This document shows positions 25,761-35,582 of a stretch of DNA of 64,000 nucleotides, in pieces. Position 1 is the first letter of the stretch. Every line of letters begins with the position of its first letter. The stretch spans positions 1-64,000 of the forward strand of contig JAFWAX010000017.1 of NCBI GenBank assembly GCA_017507385.1. The letters run 5' to 3'. The notes beneath the pieces are model-generated. The model worked only from the letters and a program-made list of their open reading frames with translations. It had not been told where the DNA came from and ran no database searches. The stretch comes from Bacteroidaceae bacterium. GTDB taxonomy: Bacteria > Bacteroidota > Bacteroidia > Bacteroidales > Bacteroidaceae. The position numbers were made by a program, and so were the translations under genes.

Positions 25761-25768
25761 CAAAGGTA
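25761..25768 (-). promoter_or_regulatory. -7 box of the GSCFA-murF/alr-protease operon
   Basis: TACCTTTG on the minus strand matches TAnnTTTG and lies 9 nt upstream of the ATG at 25751 (18 nt from 25742), so the leader is very short. No good -33 box is seen. It is divergent from the gpmI promoter. Confidence 0.55.
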
Positions 25769-25811
25769 AGGATTTTTTGCCTTTCCCTCTTCACTTTCCA
25801 GCTTTTTTTCG

Positions 25812-25819
25812 TAACTTTG
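25812..25819 (+). promoter_or_regulatory. -7 box of gpmI (TAACTTTG)
   Basis: Perfect TAACTTTG followed by C, 66 nt before the gpmI ATG. The short repeat GCAAAGTGCGTCCTACGCAC follows in the leader and can form a small hairpin (GTGCGT/ACGCAC). Confidence 0.65.
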
Positions 25820-25885
25820 CATCCGCAAAGTGCGTCCTACGCACCGAATGCTTGATTTCAACAAACTAAAAAACATACGATTACT

Positions 25886-27421
25886 ATGGCAAAGAAAGCT
25901 CTTTTGATGATTCTCGATGGTTGGGGAATCGGCGACAAAAGCAAGGGTGACGTGATTTATCAGACACCAACACCCTACATGGACTATCTGAACGAAAACT
26001 ATCCTCATTCTGAGTTGCAGGCATCTGGCGAAAACGTTGGTCTCCCCGACGGACAGATGGGTAACTCTGAAGTGGGTCACCTCAATATCGGCGCAGGCCG
26101 CATCGTGTATCAGGACCTGGTGAAAATCAACCGCGCTTGCGCAGACAACTCCATCCTTGAAAACCCTGAAATCAAGGCTGCATACGGCTATGCAAAGGAG
26201 AACGGCAAGAGCGTTCACCTCATGGGTCTCACCTCAACAGGAGGCGTACACTCTTCTTTCGACCACATCCTGAAACTTGTTGACATCGCTAAAGTTTATG
26301 GCATAGAGAACTGCTATGTTCACTGCTTCATGGACGGACGCGACACCGACCCTAAGTCAGGCAAGGGCTTCATCGCCGACTTGCAGAAGCACATCGACGA
26401 AGCAGGCGTGGGCGCTATCGCTTCTATCATTGGACGCTTCTATGCAATGGACCGCGACAAGCGTTGGGACCGCGTGAAGGTTGCTTACGACCAGCTCGTG
26501 CACGGCAAGGGACGCGAAGTTGCTGACATGGTAGAGGCTGTGCAGTCATGCTACGACAGCCACACCGAAGAGCACAAGAACACAGACGAGTTCATGGAGC
26601 CACTCATCAACTGCAACGTGGACGGACGCATCAAGGAAGGCGACGTGGTCATCTTCTTCAACTACCGCAACGACCGCGCCAAGGAGCTCACCATCGTGCT
26701 CACACAGCAGGACATGGAAGAGCAGGGTATGAAGACCATCCCAGGCTTGCAGTACTACTGCATGACTCCTTACGACGCTTCTTTCACAGGTGTTCATGTG
26801 CTTTTCCCAAAGGAGAACGTAGAGAACACACTCGGCGAATACATCGCAAGCAAGGGACTGAAGCAGCTTCATACTGCTGAAACTGAAAAATATGCACACG
26901 TGACATTCTTCTTCAACGGTGGTCGCGAGACACCATTCGAAGGCGAAGACCGCATCCTTGTCAACTCTCCAAAGGTTGCTACCTACGACCTCAAGCCGGA
27001 GATGTCTGCTTTCGAGGTGAAAGATAAGTTGGTAGAAGCCATCAAGGAGAACAAGTACGATTGGATTGTTGTCAACTTTGCCAATGGCGACATGGTAGGC
27101 CACACAGGCGTATATTCAGCTATCGAGACAGCCGTAAAGGCCATCGACCAGTGTGTCAACGAAGTGGTAGAAGCAGCTAAAGCAGCTGACTATGAGACCA
27201 TCATCATTGCCGACCACGGCAACGCCGACAACGCCCTCAACGCAGACAGCACAGCCAACACAGCCCACTCGCTCAACCCCGTTCCATTCATCTATGTCAC
27301 TGAAAACAAGAACGCAACAGTGAAGAACGGCGTACTGGCCGACGTTGCTCCTTCCATCCTCCACATCATGGGTCTCGAACAGCCAAAGGAGATGACTGGA
27401 CAAAACTTGATTATCGATTAA
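25886..27421 (+). CDS. gpmI: 2,3-bisphosphoglycerate-independent phosphoglycerate mutase
   Basis: 511 residues, full length. MILDGWG near the N-terminus gives the metal-binding Asp, and [14 protein letters not shown] carries the phosphorylated Ser and its context. [14 protein letters not shown] and [10 protein letters not shown] supply metal ligands of the alkaline-phosphatase-like fold. It interconverts 3- and 2-phosphoglycerate in glycolysis/gluconeogenesis with two Mn ions. Monocistronic: own promoter and strong terminator. Confidence 0.96.
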   Translation: MAKKALLMILDGWGIGDKSKGDVIYQTPTPYMDYLNENYPHSELQASGENVGLPDGQMGNSEVGHLNIGAGRIVYQDLVKINRACADNSILENPEIKAAYGYAKENGKSVHLMGLTSTGGVHSSFDHILKLVDIAKVYGIENCYVHCFMDGRDTDPKSGKGFIADLQKHIDEAGVGAIASIIGRFYAMDRDKRWDRVKVAYDQLVHGKGREVADMVEAVQSCYDSHTEEHKNTDEFMEPLINCNVDGRIKEGDVVIFFNYRNDRAKELTIVLTQQDMEEQGMKTIPGLQYYCMTPYDASFTGVHVLFPKENVENTLGEYIASKGLKQLHTAETEKYAHVTFFFNGGRETPFEGEDRILVNSPKVATYDLKPEMSAFEVKDKLVEAIKENKYDWIVVNFANGDMVGHTGVYSAIETAVKAIDQCVNEVVEAAKAADYETIIIADHGNADNALNADSTANTAHSLNPVPFIYVTENKNATVKNGVLADVAPSILHIMGLEQPKEMTGQNLIID

Positions 27422-27443
27422 CAACAAGGATATTTTCCACTTC

Positions 27444-27477
27444 AAAGGGCTATGCGTTGCTGCATAGCCCTTTTTTT
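27444..27477 (+). terminator. Terminator of gpmI
   Basis: AAAGGGCTATGC, loop GTTGCT, GCATAGCCCTTT and a run of T: a perfect stem of at least 9 bp (12 including A/T pairs) beginning 23 bp after the stop. Confidence 0.92.
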
Positions 27478-27737
27478 GTGTCATCACAAAAACAGCAGAA
27501 GAATCAGGAAACCGCTCCAAAGAGATTTGCTTTCAGGCTTCCGAGTCATGGCATTAAGGCCGATTCAACAAATTGGGTATTATATATAATATGTATAATG
27601 ATTGGCTACACGCCATTTTCGTAGCAAATTCATGCAAGAAAATGGGAAAAAGCTACATTTTTCCACCAAATTCACTAAAATTCTCACATTTATCAAAACT
27701 TTTTCACTCAAATGCTTCGCCGTTTAAAACTTTTTAC

Positions 27738-27745
27738 TAATTTTG
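27738..27745 (+). promoter_or_regulatory. -7 box of the poly-G secreted protein gene
   Basis: TAATTTTG followed by C, 54 nt upstream of the ATG at 27800. The rest of the 378-bp gap after gpmI is AT-rich and holds only the gpmI terminator. Confidence 0.55.
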
Positions 27746-27799
27746 CGACTTAGGAACATTCTTTTACAAAAATTTTAATTAACTTAAATCAATCTTTAC

Positions 27800-29462
27800 A
27801 TGAAAAAATTATTACTTATGTGGATTATGCTCCTCGGAATGGGGGGGGGTAATTTTTGCTGACGGCATTACGTCGTATGAACCAGACCAAGAGTTAACAA
27901 GCATTGAGGATGGTGACATTGTTGCAATTTACAACAAAGCAGAAAACAAGTACCTTTTCGGTTCAGACGCACAGAACCTTGGTTATGGCGAAGCAGACAA
28001 TGCTTTCGCTTCTTCAAATTCAGGCTGGCTTTTCAAAGTAGAAGAGCATGAAGGACATTTTCTTTTCCTTCTTCAGACCCCAGCTGGTAGCGATTATGGA
28101 GTATGGGGTAATCCTGGTTATCTGAATTCTCAACCTGCGAGTAGTGGTTGTTCTTTCATTTTAGGCTTGAACAACCAATGGGGACAAGATGGTCCTAATT
28201 TGGCTCTTTGGGATATTGAAGCGGTTGAAGGAGGATTTAAGTTGAAAAATGTTGGCACAGGACTTTACCTGAATAGCAATGCTCCTGCTAAATTTTCAGA
28301 AGAAGATGCTGTTGTATGGACGTTCTGTACTTTGAAAGAAAAACAAATAGAAAATCCTATAGCACAGCCTACTCGCACAGCTACAGATGCAAATACAGAT
28401 ATTTTCTCGAATTTTAAGGCAATAGGTGGGGGAGCCACATGGGATCCTGCAACCAAAGTTTTCACTGGGACTTGTGGATGGCAATGGGATGGCGACGGTG
28501 CAGACTTCTCTCAGTATCGTTATATCGTTATCACAACAGGCAGCAGCCGTGAAGAAAGTGGCGCAGGTTATATGAAAATTACAGATAAGAATGGTGTTTC
28601 TGTAGGTGGCGATCAGTATGGGGAAGCCTATCAAAATATGTGGTTCTCTACGTGGAATCATCTCTTCTGCTGCAAGATTGACCTTGAAAAACTTCGTCAA
28701 GAGAAAATGTTGGACATCTATCACATCACAGAACTCACCATTGATGGTGGCGACTATTTCCTAATGGGCACTGCTTACGCAAGTAATCAGGAACCACAGG
28801 TTCGCAACCGTTGGGGACAGAATGAAGAAGGTTCTTATCGTATTCAATTTGGTGAACAAATAGCAGACAAATTTGGCACAATCTGTCTGCCTTATCAGGC
28901 AGCAGTGGCATGTGCCAAAATATATGAAATTACTGGTGCTGGAACCGGATACGTTGAACTGGCAGAAGTCGACGGCTTGATGGAAGCTGGAAAACCTTAT
29001 TTTTATTGTACCACAGAAAATACGACTCCTGAATATGTAGCTGATGGCGTTACAAAGAAAACAAATAACAATGTATTCTTCTATCAAGCTACTGCCGCAA
29101 CTGTCGCTTCTCCAGTTGAAAACAACGGTCTGATCGGTACATTTACAGATACTACAGCTCCTCAGGGTGACAACTTCTATGTACTGAGCAGCAACAAGCT
29201 GTACTACACAACAGGTGCTACTGTAAATGTGGGTGCTAACAAGGCATACATCGACATGAGCAAGATTGTGAACAAGAGCAGCGAGGCTAAGGGACGTATC
29301 ACTATCGACTTCAATGACATCGAAGCTACTGGTATCGAGTCTGTTAATGATGCAGCAAATGCTCTGAACAGCGGCAAGATGTACGATCTCTCTGGTCGCG
29401 AGGTGACAAACCCAACAAGCGGCATCTACATCATGGGCGGAAAGAAAATCATCATCAAATAA
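27800..29462 (+). pseudogene. Secreted T9SS-like surface protein, switched off by a frameshift in a G9 tract
   Basis: The ATG at 27800 begins a signal peptide (MKKLLLMWIMLLGMGG). A run of nine G at 27841-27849 puts the frame into a TGA at 27860. One G fewer (eight in all) gives GMGGVIFADGITSYEPDQEL, i.e. a normal signal peptide ending VIFA, joined to a frame open to 29462. The encoded protein would be 554 codons long including the stop, with ricin/lectin-like beta repeats in the first part (AIYNKAENKYLFG, GTGLYLNSNA) and a C-terminal T9SS-type end (YDLSGREVTN, then IYIMGGKKIIIK). Probably a phase-variable surface protein; a sequencing error in the homopolymer is the main alternative. Confidence 0.82.
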
Positions 29463-29477
29463 GACAAAAAAACAATA

Positions 29478-29516
29478 GGGTCAGGTGGCACATTTCAACA
29501 AGTGAGCCACCCGACC
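29478..29516 (+). other. Intercistronic hairpin
   Basis: GGGTCAGGTGGC (29478-29489) pairs with GCCACCCGACC (29506-29516) with one mismatch, 16-nt loop, no U-run. It sits between the surface protein gene and the 61-aa peptide gene, where it may stabilise the upstream mRNA or attenuate. Confidence 0.5.
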
Positions 29517-29553
29517 GCAACAAACATTTATCATCTAAAAATATAAAAGAAAA

Positions 29554-29739
29554 ATGAAAAAGACATATATCACTCCAGAAGTAGAAATAGTAAATATCGA
29601 GCTGGAAAGCATGATTGCTGCAAGTACAAGTATAAGTATAATAAAAGACGGAAGCGCAAGCGACTATAATATCTTGGAAGCAGACATTAATGCAAGAGCA
29701 TGGTTCGAAAACACAATGGATAACGACCTGCTTTGGTAA
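29554..29739 (+). CDS. Small Bacteroidales peptide (61 aa), function unknown
   Basis: MKKTYITPEVEIVNIELESM and onward: 61 residues, acidic, with the MKKxYxxPExE opening shared by many short orphan proteins in Prevotella and Bacteroides. No membrane segment and no signal peptide. It lies 91 bp after the phase-variable surface protein gene and just before a strong terminator, so the two are probably co-transcribed. Function unknown. Confidence 0.6.
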   Translation: MKKTYITPEVEIVNIELESMIAASTSISIIKDGSASDYNILEADINARAWFENTMDNDLLW

Positions 29740-29753
29740 TTACTTCTCCATAC

Positions 29754-29795
29754 AACAAAGAGGGGGCTGCGTTCAAACGCAGCCCCCTTCTTTGT
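29754..29795 (+). terminator. Terminator after the 61-aa peptide gene
   Basis: GGGGGCTGCGTT, loop CAA, ACGCAGCCCCC flanked by ACAAAG/CTTTGT: a very strong stem beginning 15 bp after the stop. The outer A/T pairs make it usable from either strand. Confidence 0.88.
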
Positions 29796-29835
29796 CTTGA
29801 GAAATTGCATTGCGATGCCTTTCCCTACGTCCTCA

Positions 29836-29907
29836 CCGTGCGCATCATATTTAAAACACCGTGTGCGAAATATTTCGCACACGGTGTTTTAAATATGATG
29901 CGCACGG
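29836..29907. repeat. 72-bp palindromic element, copy B (perfect palindrome)
   Basis: The left half CCGTGCGCATCATATTTAAA...GCGAAAT is the exact reverse complement of the right half: 36+36 bp without mismatch or spacer. It lies between the convergent 61-aa peptide gene and rnr, 15 bp beyond the rnr stop. Same length and register as the copies at 14366 and 44861. Confidence 0.95.
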
Positions 29908-29922
29908 CAAACATGCAGCAGC

Positions 29923-32385
29923 CTACCTGCGCTTGCGAGTTTTCTGCTTCCCGCCATTCTTCTTAGAGACCTTGGATGCCCTACCCTTCCTTTGGGTTGT
30001 TCCCTTCTTCTCTCTATCGACGAAAGGCTGGTAGAAAACGGCGGCGGGCTGCACACTGCTGGGAGCAAGCACCTCAACCAGTTCATAATCGAGCTGCTTG
30101 CGGTAAAGGTTGGCATTTGCCACCCGAATGCGTATGGGGTCGCCAAGAGCAAAGCAGCAGCGAGTCTGACGACCGACCAGGCAAAAGTTCTTATCGTCAA
30201 AATCGAAGGTTTCTTCGCCCAGGAAACGCACAGCGATGAGCCCCTCGCAGTGATTCTCGTCTATCTCGGCATAGACACCAAATTCGGTCACACCGCTGAT
30301 GTGGGCATCATATTCTTCGCCTATCTTGTCGGACATGAATTCCACCTGCTTGTACTTGATGCTGGCACGTTCTGCGCTGGCAGCCAGCTGCTCCATGCTG
30401 GAACTATGCTCACACAGCCCCTCATACTTCTTCTGGCTGGCACTGGCTGAACCTTGCGCATAGCGAGTGAGCAGGCGATGCACCATCAGGTCGGGATAGC
30501 GGCGGATGGGCGAGGTGAAATGGGTGTAGTAGTCGAAGCCCAATCCGTAATGTCCTATGTTATACGTTGAATAGCGTGCCTTCTGCATGGCACGGAGAGA
30601 TACGTTCTCGATGAGGTTCTGCACCCTGTTGCCTCTCACATCGGCAAGCAGCTTGTTCAGGCTCTTTGCCACATCCTCTTTCTTGCCTTGCGTGAGGAGC
30701 TGGAAACCGAAACGGGATGCCATCGCCGCGAGGTTATCCAGCTTGTTGGAATCGGGCAAATCGTGAATGCGATAAGGGAGGGTTTTCTGCTTCTCGCCTT
30801 TGCCCACCTTGCCAATGCTCTCTGCCACCGTCCTGTTTGCCAAGAGCATAAACTCTTCTATCAGCTTGTTGGCATCTTTGGCATTCTTGAAATAGACCCG
30901 TATCGGCTTGCCGTCGGGAGCAATCTCGAAACGCACTTCCTCACGGTCAAAGTTGATGGCGCCATTCTGGAAGCGACGGTCGCGCAGCTTGTGTGCCAAG
31001 CGGTTGAGCGTAATCAGCAAGTCGGCGTTTTCGCCCTTACGGTGGTCGGCAGGAACAGGAGTGACAGGAATTTTAGCAGGGTCGATGGCTGGAAGGCTGT
31101 CGCGAAAAGCATTCAGTTCCGTATCAGCCACCACTTCCTGAGCCGGAATGGGCTGAGTTGGCATGGCCTGTCCAGCACGAATCAGCTCACACTCACGCGC
31201 TTCGCCATTCTGTTCAAGCAGGTGCTGCACCTCTTCGTAGGTGTAGCGTCTGCAGCTCCTGATGACAGTATGGCAAATGCGTGAGTTAAGAACCTCAGCC
31301 TCTTCGTTCATCTCCACAATCACGGAGAACGTGAGTTTCTCCTCGTCAGGACGAAGCGAACAGAGCTGGTTGCAAAGATGTTCGGGCAGCATCGGTATGG
31401 TGCGGTCAACGAGATAGACCGATGTGGCACGCTGCTGCGCTTCCACGTCTATCACCGAGCCTTCGAGCACATAGTGACTGACATCGGCAATATGGATGCC
31501 CACCTCCCAAAGTCCATCTTTTATTTTCTTGATGGAAACAGCATCATCAAAGTCTTTAGCATCGCGTGGGTCGATAGTGACAGTGAAAGTGTCGCGGAAA
31601 TCTTCACGCTTCGACACTTCTTCAGCCGTAATGCCGGCATCAATCTTGCTGGCAGCGGCCTCGACATGCTCCGGGTACTTGTAAGGAAGTCCGTATTCTG
31701 CCAATATGGCGTGCATCTCCACATTGTTATCCCCTTCCATACCAAGCACATCCACCACCTCGCCAATCGGATTGCGAGCGTTAGCCGGCCAGTCTATCAC
31801 TCTGACAACGACCTTCTCGCCATCTTTCGCGCCTTTCAACTTCTCTTTCGGTATGACGATGTCATTCTGCAATTTTCCCGAAGGCACATCAAGGAATGCC
31901 ACGCTGTGCTGCATCTGAACCGTGCCGACAAATGGAGTTTCACTTCGCTTCAGAATCTCGATGACCTCACCATGCAACTTATGGCTACCGCGCTTCTTGG
32001 CATGTATGCCCACCAGAACACGGTCACCAGGAAGAGCGTGTCTCGTGTCCTCATCATAGATGGCTACACCCACCCCATCGTCTGTACCGACAAAGTTGCG
32101 TCCGCCCGCCGTACGTATAAAAACACCTTCCACGGTCTTGGATGTAGCATTGTACACGATTTCGCCTTCGTAGGTACGGCCAATCACGCCATGTTCCAGC
32201 ATATCGTTCAGAATATCAACACATAGCATGCGCAACGGATGAGTGCTCAGCTTCATCCCGCTGAACAGGCGCTTCAACGTGAATTTCTCACCTTTATGAG
32301 CTTTGAGAAAATTTGTCAACATCTCGGTCAGTTCGCGCTTGTTGATGCTTGACTTCAACAGTCCACTCTTACTTTTTTTACCCAT
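29923..32385 (-). CDS. rnr: Ribonuclease R
   Basis: 820 residues. After a basic helical N-terminus come two cold-shock domains, the RNB catalytic domain with IDPRDAKDFDDAV (the Mg-binding aspartates) and HIADVSHYV, then an S1 domain, and a Lys/Arg-rich tail (KKNGGKQKTRKRR). It degrades structured RNA 3' to 5', including rRNA fragments and trans-translation substrates. Divergent from the SDR epimerase gene; its 3' end abuts the perfect 72-bp palindrome. Confidence 0.95.
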   Translation of the reverse strand: MGKKSKSGLLKSSINKRELTEMLTNFLKAHKGEKFTLKRLFSGMKLSTHPLRMLCVDILNDMLEHGVIGRTYEGEIVYNATSKTVEGVFIRTAGGRNFVGTDDGVGVAIYDEDTRHALPGDRVLVGIHAKKRGSHKLHGEVIEILKRSETPFVGTVQMQHSVAFLDVPSGKLQNDIVIPKEKLKGAKDGEKVVVRVIDWPANARNPIGEVVDVLGMEGDNNVEMHAILAEYGLPYKYPEHVEAAASKIDAGITAEEVSKREDFRDTFTVTIDPRDAKDFDDAVSIKKIKDGLWEVGIHIADVSHYVLEGSVIDVEAQQRATSVYLVDRTIPMLPEHLCNQLCSLRPDEEKLTFSVIVEMNEEAEVLNSRICHTVIRSCRRYTYEEVQHLLEQNGEARECELIRAGQAMPTQPIPAQEVVADTELNAFRDSLPAIDPAKIPVTPVPADHRKGENADLLITLNRLAHKLRDRRFQNGAINFDREEVRFEIAPDGKPIRVYFKNAKDANKLIEEFMLLANRTVAESIGKVGKGEKQKTLPYRIHDLPDSNKLDNLAAMASRFGFQLLTQGKKEDVAKSLNKLLADVRGNRVQNLIENVSLRAMQKARYSTYNIGHYGLGFDYYTHFTSPIRRYPDLMVHRLLTRYAQGSASASQKKYEGLCEHSSSMEQLAASAERASIKYKQVEFMSDKIGEEYDAHISGVTEFGVYAEIDENHCEGLIAVRFLGEETFDFDDKNFCLVGRQTRCCFALGDPIRIRVANANLYRKQLDYELVEVLAPSSVQPAAVFYQPFVDREKKGTTQRKGRASKVSKKNGGKQKTRKRR

Positions 32386-32465
32386 TGTACAATTTGGTTT
32401 TATCTTTTTTCTGCTCGAATTTAGCAGTTTTAATTGGTAATTGATGCTACAAATCCGTTAAATTG

Positions 32466-32495
32466 TTGAAATTAGGGCAAAAAGTCGTAACTTTG
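32466..32495 (+). promoter_or_regulatory. Promoter of the epimerase-PAP2-radical SAM genes
   Basis: TTG (32466-32468), 19 nt, then TAACTTTG (32488-32495) followed by C: a full Bacteroidota promoter, 19 nt before the ATG. Confidence 0.75.
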
Positions 32496-32514
32496 CCCAC
32501 AAATTGATAGAAAT

Positions 32515-33555
32515 ATGAAGATTCTGATTACAGGAGCAAGCGGATTCATCGGCAGCTTTCTCTGCGAGGAGGGGCTGAAGCAGGGCATGGAAACGTGGGC
32601 AGGCATGAGAGAAGGTTCCAGCAGAAAATGGCTTCAGAATGAAAAGCTGAGATTCGCCTTCTTGGACATGGCAAATGCCGACGTGTTACGCCAACAGCTC
32701 AGCTCATACAAGAACAAGGTGGGCAGATGGGATGTCGTCATCCATGCCGCAGGCGCCACCAAGTGCCTGAGACGCGAGGATTTTGACCTGCACAACTATG
32801 TCTGTACAAAAAACTTAGTCAATACATTGGACGAACTGGATATGCTGCCGGAACAGTTCCTCTATGTCAGCAGCCTCAGCGTGCTCGGTCCTATCCGAGA
32901 AAAGCAGAATGCCGATGGAAGCTACAACGACATGCTGGCAACCGACGAGCCTCAACCCAATACGGCCTATGGCGTGAGCAAGGTGAAAAGCGAGGATTTC
33001 CTTGCACAGAAGAGGATGACGACTGATGGCAAATTTCACTACACCATTTTCCGACCCACAGGCGTGTATGGACCGCGAGAGAAAGACTACTTCATGATGG
33101 CAAAATCCATCAAGCAACACATTGATTTTGCTGTGGGTTACAAAAAGCAGGTGCTCACATTTGTCTATGTTAAAGACCTTGTGAACGCCATCTTTGCCGC
33201 CATCGGGAAAAACGATGTGGCGAACGGAAAGAAATATTTTGTGAGCGACGGATGCAACTATAGCAGCCGCGCTTTCAGCGACTTGATTCAGAGAGAGTTG
33301 AACATCAAAACGGTTCTTCACATCAAAGCACCGCTATGGGTTCTAAAGGTGGTGTCAAGCATAGCAGAATGCTGCTCGAAACTGACTCGAAAACCCAGCA
33401 CACTGAATGGCGACAAGTACAGAATCATGTGTCAGCGCAATTGGCAATGTGACATCACGCCTCTTAGGCACGATCTTGGTTTTGTGCCCGAATGGCCACT
33501 CGAGCGCGGCGTGAAAGCGTGCATGGAATGGTGCAAGGAAAACAAATGGATTTAA
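32515..33555 (+). CDS. NAD(P)-dependent epimerase/dehydratase (extended SDR)
   Basis: 346 residues. The Rossmann motif GASGFIG is at 7-13. HAAGATK and VSSLSVLGP follow, and the catalytic pair is Y-x3-K in YGVSKVK. FRPTGVYGPREKD is the NDP-sugar-type loop. It resembles dihydroflavonol-reductase/UDP-sugar epimerase-like enzymes; the substrate is unknown. The PAP2 gene follows after 3 bp, so the two are co-transcribed and may act in lipid or glycolipid modification (inference). Confidence 0.88.
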   Translation: MKILITGASGFIGSFLCEEGLKQGMETWAGMREGSSRKWLQNEKLRFAFLDMANADVLRQQLSSYKNKVGRWDVVIHAAGATKCLRREDFDLHNYVCTKNLVNTLDELDMLPEQFLYVSSLSVLGPIREKQNADGSYNDMLATDEPQPNTAYGVSKVKSEDFLAQKRMTTDGKFHYTIFRPTGVYGPREKDYFMMAKSIKQHIDFAVGYKKQVLTFVYVKDLVNAIFAAIGKNDVANGKKYFVSDGCNYSSRAFSDLIQRELNIKTVLHIKAPLWVLKVVSSIAECCSKLTRKPSTLNGDKYRIMCQRNWQCDITPLRHDLGFVPEWPLERGVKACMEWCKENKWI

Positions 33556-33558
33556 GAA

Positions 33559-34521
33559 ATGACACTGAAAGAATATTTTAGAAGAGACGAAGAAAAAGGG
33601 CTGTGGAGCATGGAGATAATCACACTGATTTACATGCTCTTCACTTCCATACTCATTGCTATACACAGGAACGGTCTGAACGACCCGATGGGGATGGTCA
33701 ACACCCGAATCATCATGTTGGCTGTCATGGCTGCAATGTTTGGCATTTACAGATTTTACCCTTGCCGGGCATTAAGAATAGCCAGAGTGTTCCCTGTTCT
33801 GCTTGGACTCATTTTCTGGTATCCAGAAACCTACGACTTCTGTAGCCAGTACCCTTATCTTGACCATGTGTTTGCCGAGATAGACCAAGCACTCTTCGGC
33901 TGCCAACCTGCGCTGCTATTCAACAAGGTGCTTAGCAGCACTTTCTGGAGCGAAGCATTCAATATGGGCTACTACGCCTACTACTACATGATGGGAGCAA
34001 CAATCATCTTCTATCTGCTATGCCGCTATCAGCAGGCAGACAAAGCCGGATTTGTGTTTCTTGCCTCGTTCTTCATGTTCTACGTCATCTATGAATTTCT
34101 GCCTGTTGCAGGTCCTCAATACTACTTCAAAGCCGTGGGAATCGAAGCGGCCGCCATGGGCGAATTTCCTGCGGTCGGCTACTATTTCCAGACTCATACG
34201 GAGATGCTGACGCCTGAAATCAAAGGCATTTTCAGCCAATTGGTGATTGGCGCACAAGAGGTGGGAGAACGCCCTACCGCCGCATTCCCAAGCAGCCACG
34301 TGGGCATGAGCACCGTGACCATGATGCTGGCATGGCAAACCAGAAACAAGTGGCTTTTCTGGGCAATGTTCCCTGTGTACCTCTTGCTTTGCTGCGCAAC
34401 AGTCTATATTCAAGCGCATTACCTCATTGACTCCATCTGCGGATTCTTTACAGCAGTGCTGTTCTTCGGACTGAACAGCCGTCTGTATGACTGCCTGCAT
34501 CCCAATAAAACCACGTGCTAA
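33559..34521 (+). CDS. PAP2/Aur1-like membrane phosphatase or phosphotransferase
   Basis: 320 residues with about eight membrane segments. PAP2 motifs are visible: RPTAAFPSSHVGMS (motif 2, with the catalytic His) and IQAHYLIDSICG (motif 3, H-x3-D). FPSSH plus HYLID is nearer to the Aur1/inositol-phosphorylceramide synthase branch (PAP2_3) than to simple phosphatases, and Bacteroidota make sphingolipids, so a role in phospho-headgroup transfer to ceramide or another lipid is possible. That assignment is inference; PAP2 membership is not. Confidence 0.8.
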   Translation: MTLKEYFRRDEEKGLWSMEIITLIYMLFTSILIAIHRNGLNDPMGMVNTRIIMLAVMAAMFGIYRFYPCRALRIARVFPVLLGLIFWYPETYDFCSQYPYLDHVFAEIDQALFGCQPALLFNKVLSSTFWSEAFNMGYYAYYYMMGATIIFYLLCRYQQADKAGFVFLASFFMFYVIYEFLPVAGPQYYFKAVGIEAAAMGEFPAVGYYFQTHTEMLTPEIKGIFSQLVIGAQEVGERPTAAFPSSHVGMSTVTMMLAWQTRNKWLFWAMFPVYLLLCCATVYIQAHYLIDSICGFFTAVLFFGLNSRLYDCLHPNKTTC

Positions 34522-34542
34522 TATTTCATTTTCAATCATAAA

Positions 34543-35316
34543 ATGACTGTCATCTATCCCTCTCCTATTTTTGGTCCCGTCCATAGCCGAAGGCTCGGCG
34601 TCTCACTGGGAATCAACCTGTTGCCTTCCGACGGGAAATGCTGTTCGTTCGACTGCATCTACTGCGAATGCGGATTTAACCATGACTTTGTACCCAAGCA
34701 GAAAATGCCGACACGGGAAGAGGTCGGCACAGCACTTGAAGCGCAGCTCGCCAAGATGAAAAAAGAGGGAATCGCCCCCAATGTGCTAACTTTTGCCGGC
34801 AACGGAGAACCTACGCTTCACCCACATTTTGCGGCTATCATTGATGACACTATTGCATTGAGAAACAAGTACTTTCCAGAGGCAAAGGTCAGCGTTCTCA
34901 CCAATGCCACACAGATTGCCAAGCAGTCTGTTTTCGATGCTCTCTGCAAAGTGGACAACAACATCTGCAAGCTTGACACAGTTTCGACCGACTACATCCA
35001 ACGCATTGACCGCCCGAACGGCAGCTACGATGTGGAAAAAATCATCGAACAGCTGAAGGCATTTGGCAACCGCTGTGTCATTCAAACCATGTTTATGAAA
35101 GGTGAGCATGATGGCAAATCTGCTGATAATACGGGAGATGCGTTTGTGCAACCATGGTTAAAAGCTATTGCCGAAATTCAACCACGGGAGGTGATGATTT
35201 ACACCATTGACCGAGAAACTCCTGCTCACCAGCTGCAAAAAGCAACATCTGCAGAGCTGGACGCTATCGGCGCACGAGTAGAGCAACTCGGCATTCACTG
35301 CTCCGTAGCCTATTAG
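34543..35316 (+). CDS. Radical SAM protein
   Basis: 257 residues. The [4Fe-4S]/SAM motif is C34-x3-C38-x2-C41 (CSFDCIYC), with the neighbouring GPVHSRRLGVSLGINLLP and FAGNGEPTLH (the GGE-like SAM loop), typical of the COG0731-type radical SAM proteins related to wyosine synthase. The substrate in bacteria is not established. It starts 21 bp after the PAP2 gene. Confidence 0.85.
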   Translation: MTVIYPSPIFGPVHSRRLGVSLGINLLPSDGKCCSFDCIYCECGFNHDFVPKQKMPTREEVGTALEAQLAKMKKEGIAPNVLTFAGNGEPTLHPHFAAIIDDTIALRNKYFPEAKVSVLTNATQIAKQSVFDALCKVDNNICKLDTVSTDYIQRIDRPNGSYDVEKIIEQLKAFGNRCVIQTMFMKGEHDGKSADNTGDAFVQPWLKAIAEIQPREVMIYTIDRETPAHQLQKATSAELDAIGARVEQLGIHCSVAY

Positions 35317-35541
35317 GCAACGATTCGCCACATGACCTTTTCTGACAGCACAAAATATGCCAGAAAAGGCCGTATATACCATCCCTACGAAACAAATCGC
35401 AACCTGTTTACCCTTTCAAAAAAAGGGTTAAAAAGCCCTATAAGAAGCTTGCATGGGGTAAAAACCCGCTAATTACACATTATTATTATATAAAATCCGT
35501 TAAAATCGCAGTTATCCCTTCGTAGATGCAAAAAATGTTCG

Positions 35542-35549
35542 TAATTTTG
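35542..35549 (+). promoter_or_regulatory. -7 box of the PorG-UppS-BamA-Skp-MurI operon
   Basis: TAATTTTG, 33 nt before the ATG at 35583; -33 weak. It is the only recognisable -7 box before the run of co-directional genes 35583-44822, whose gaps are under about 85 bp. Confidence 0.55.
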
Positions 35550-35582
35550 TAGGAAATTTGTATATTGGCTTTTTACGAACAC

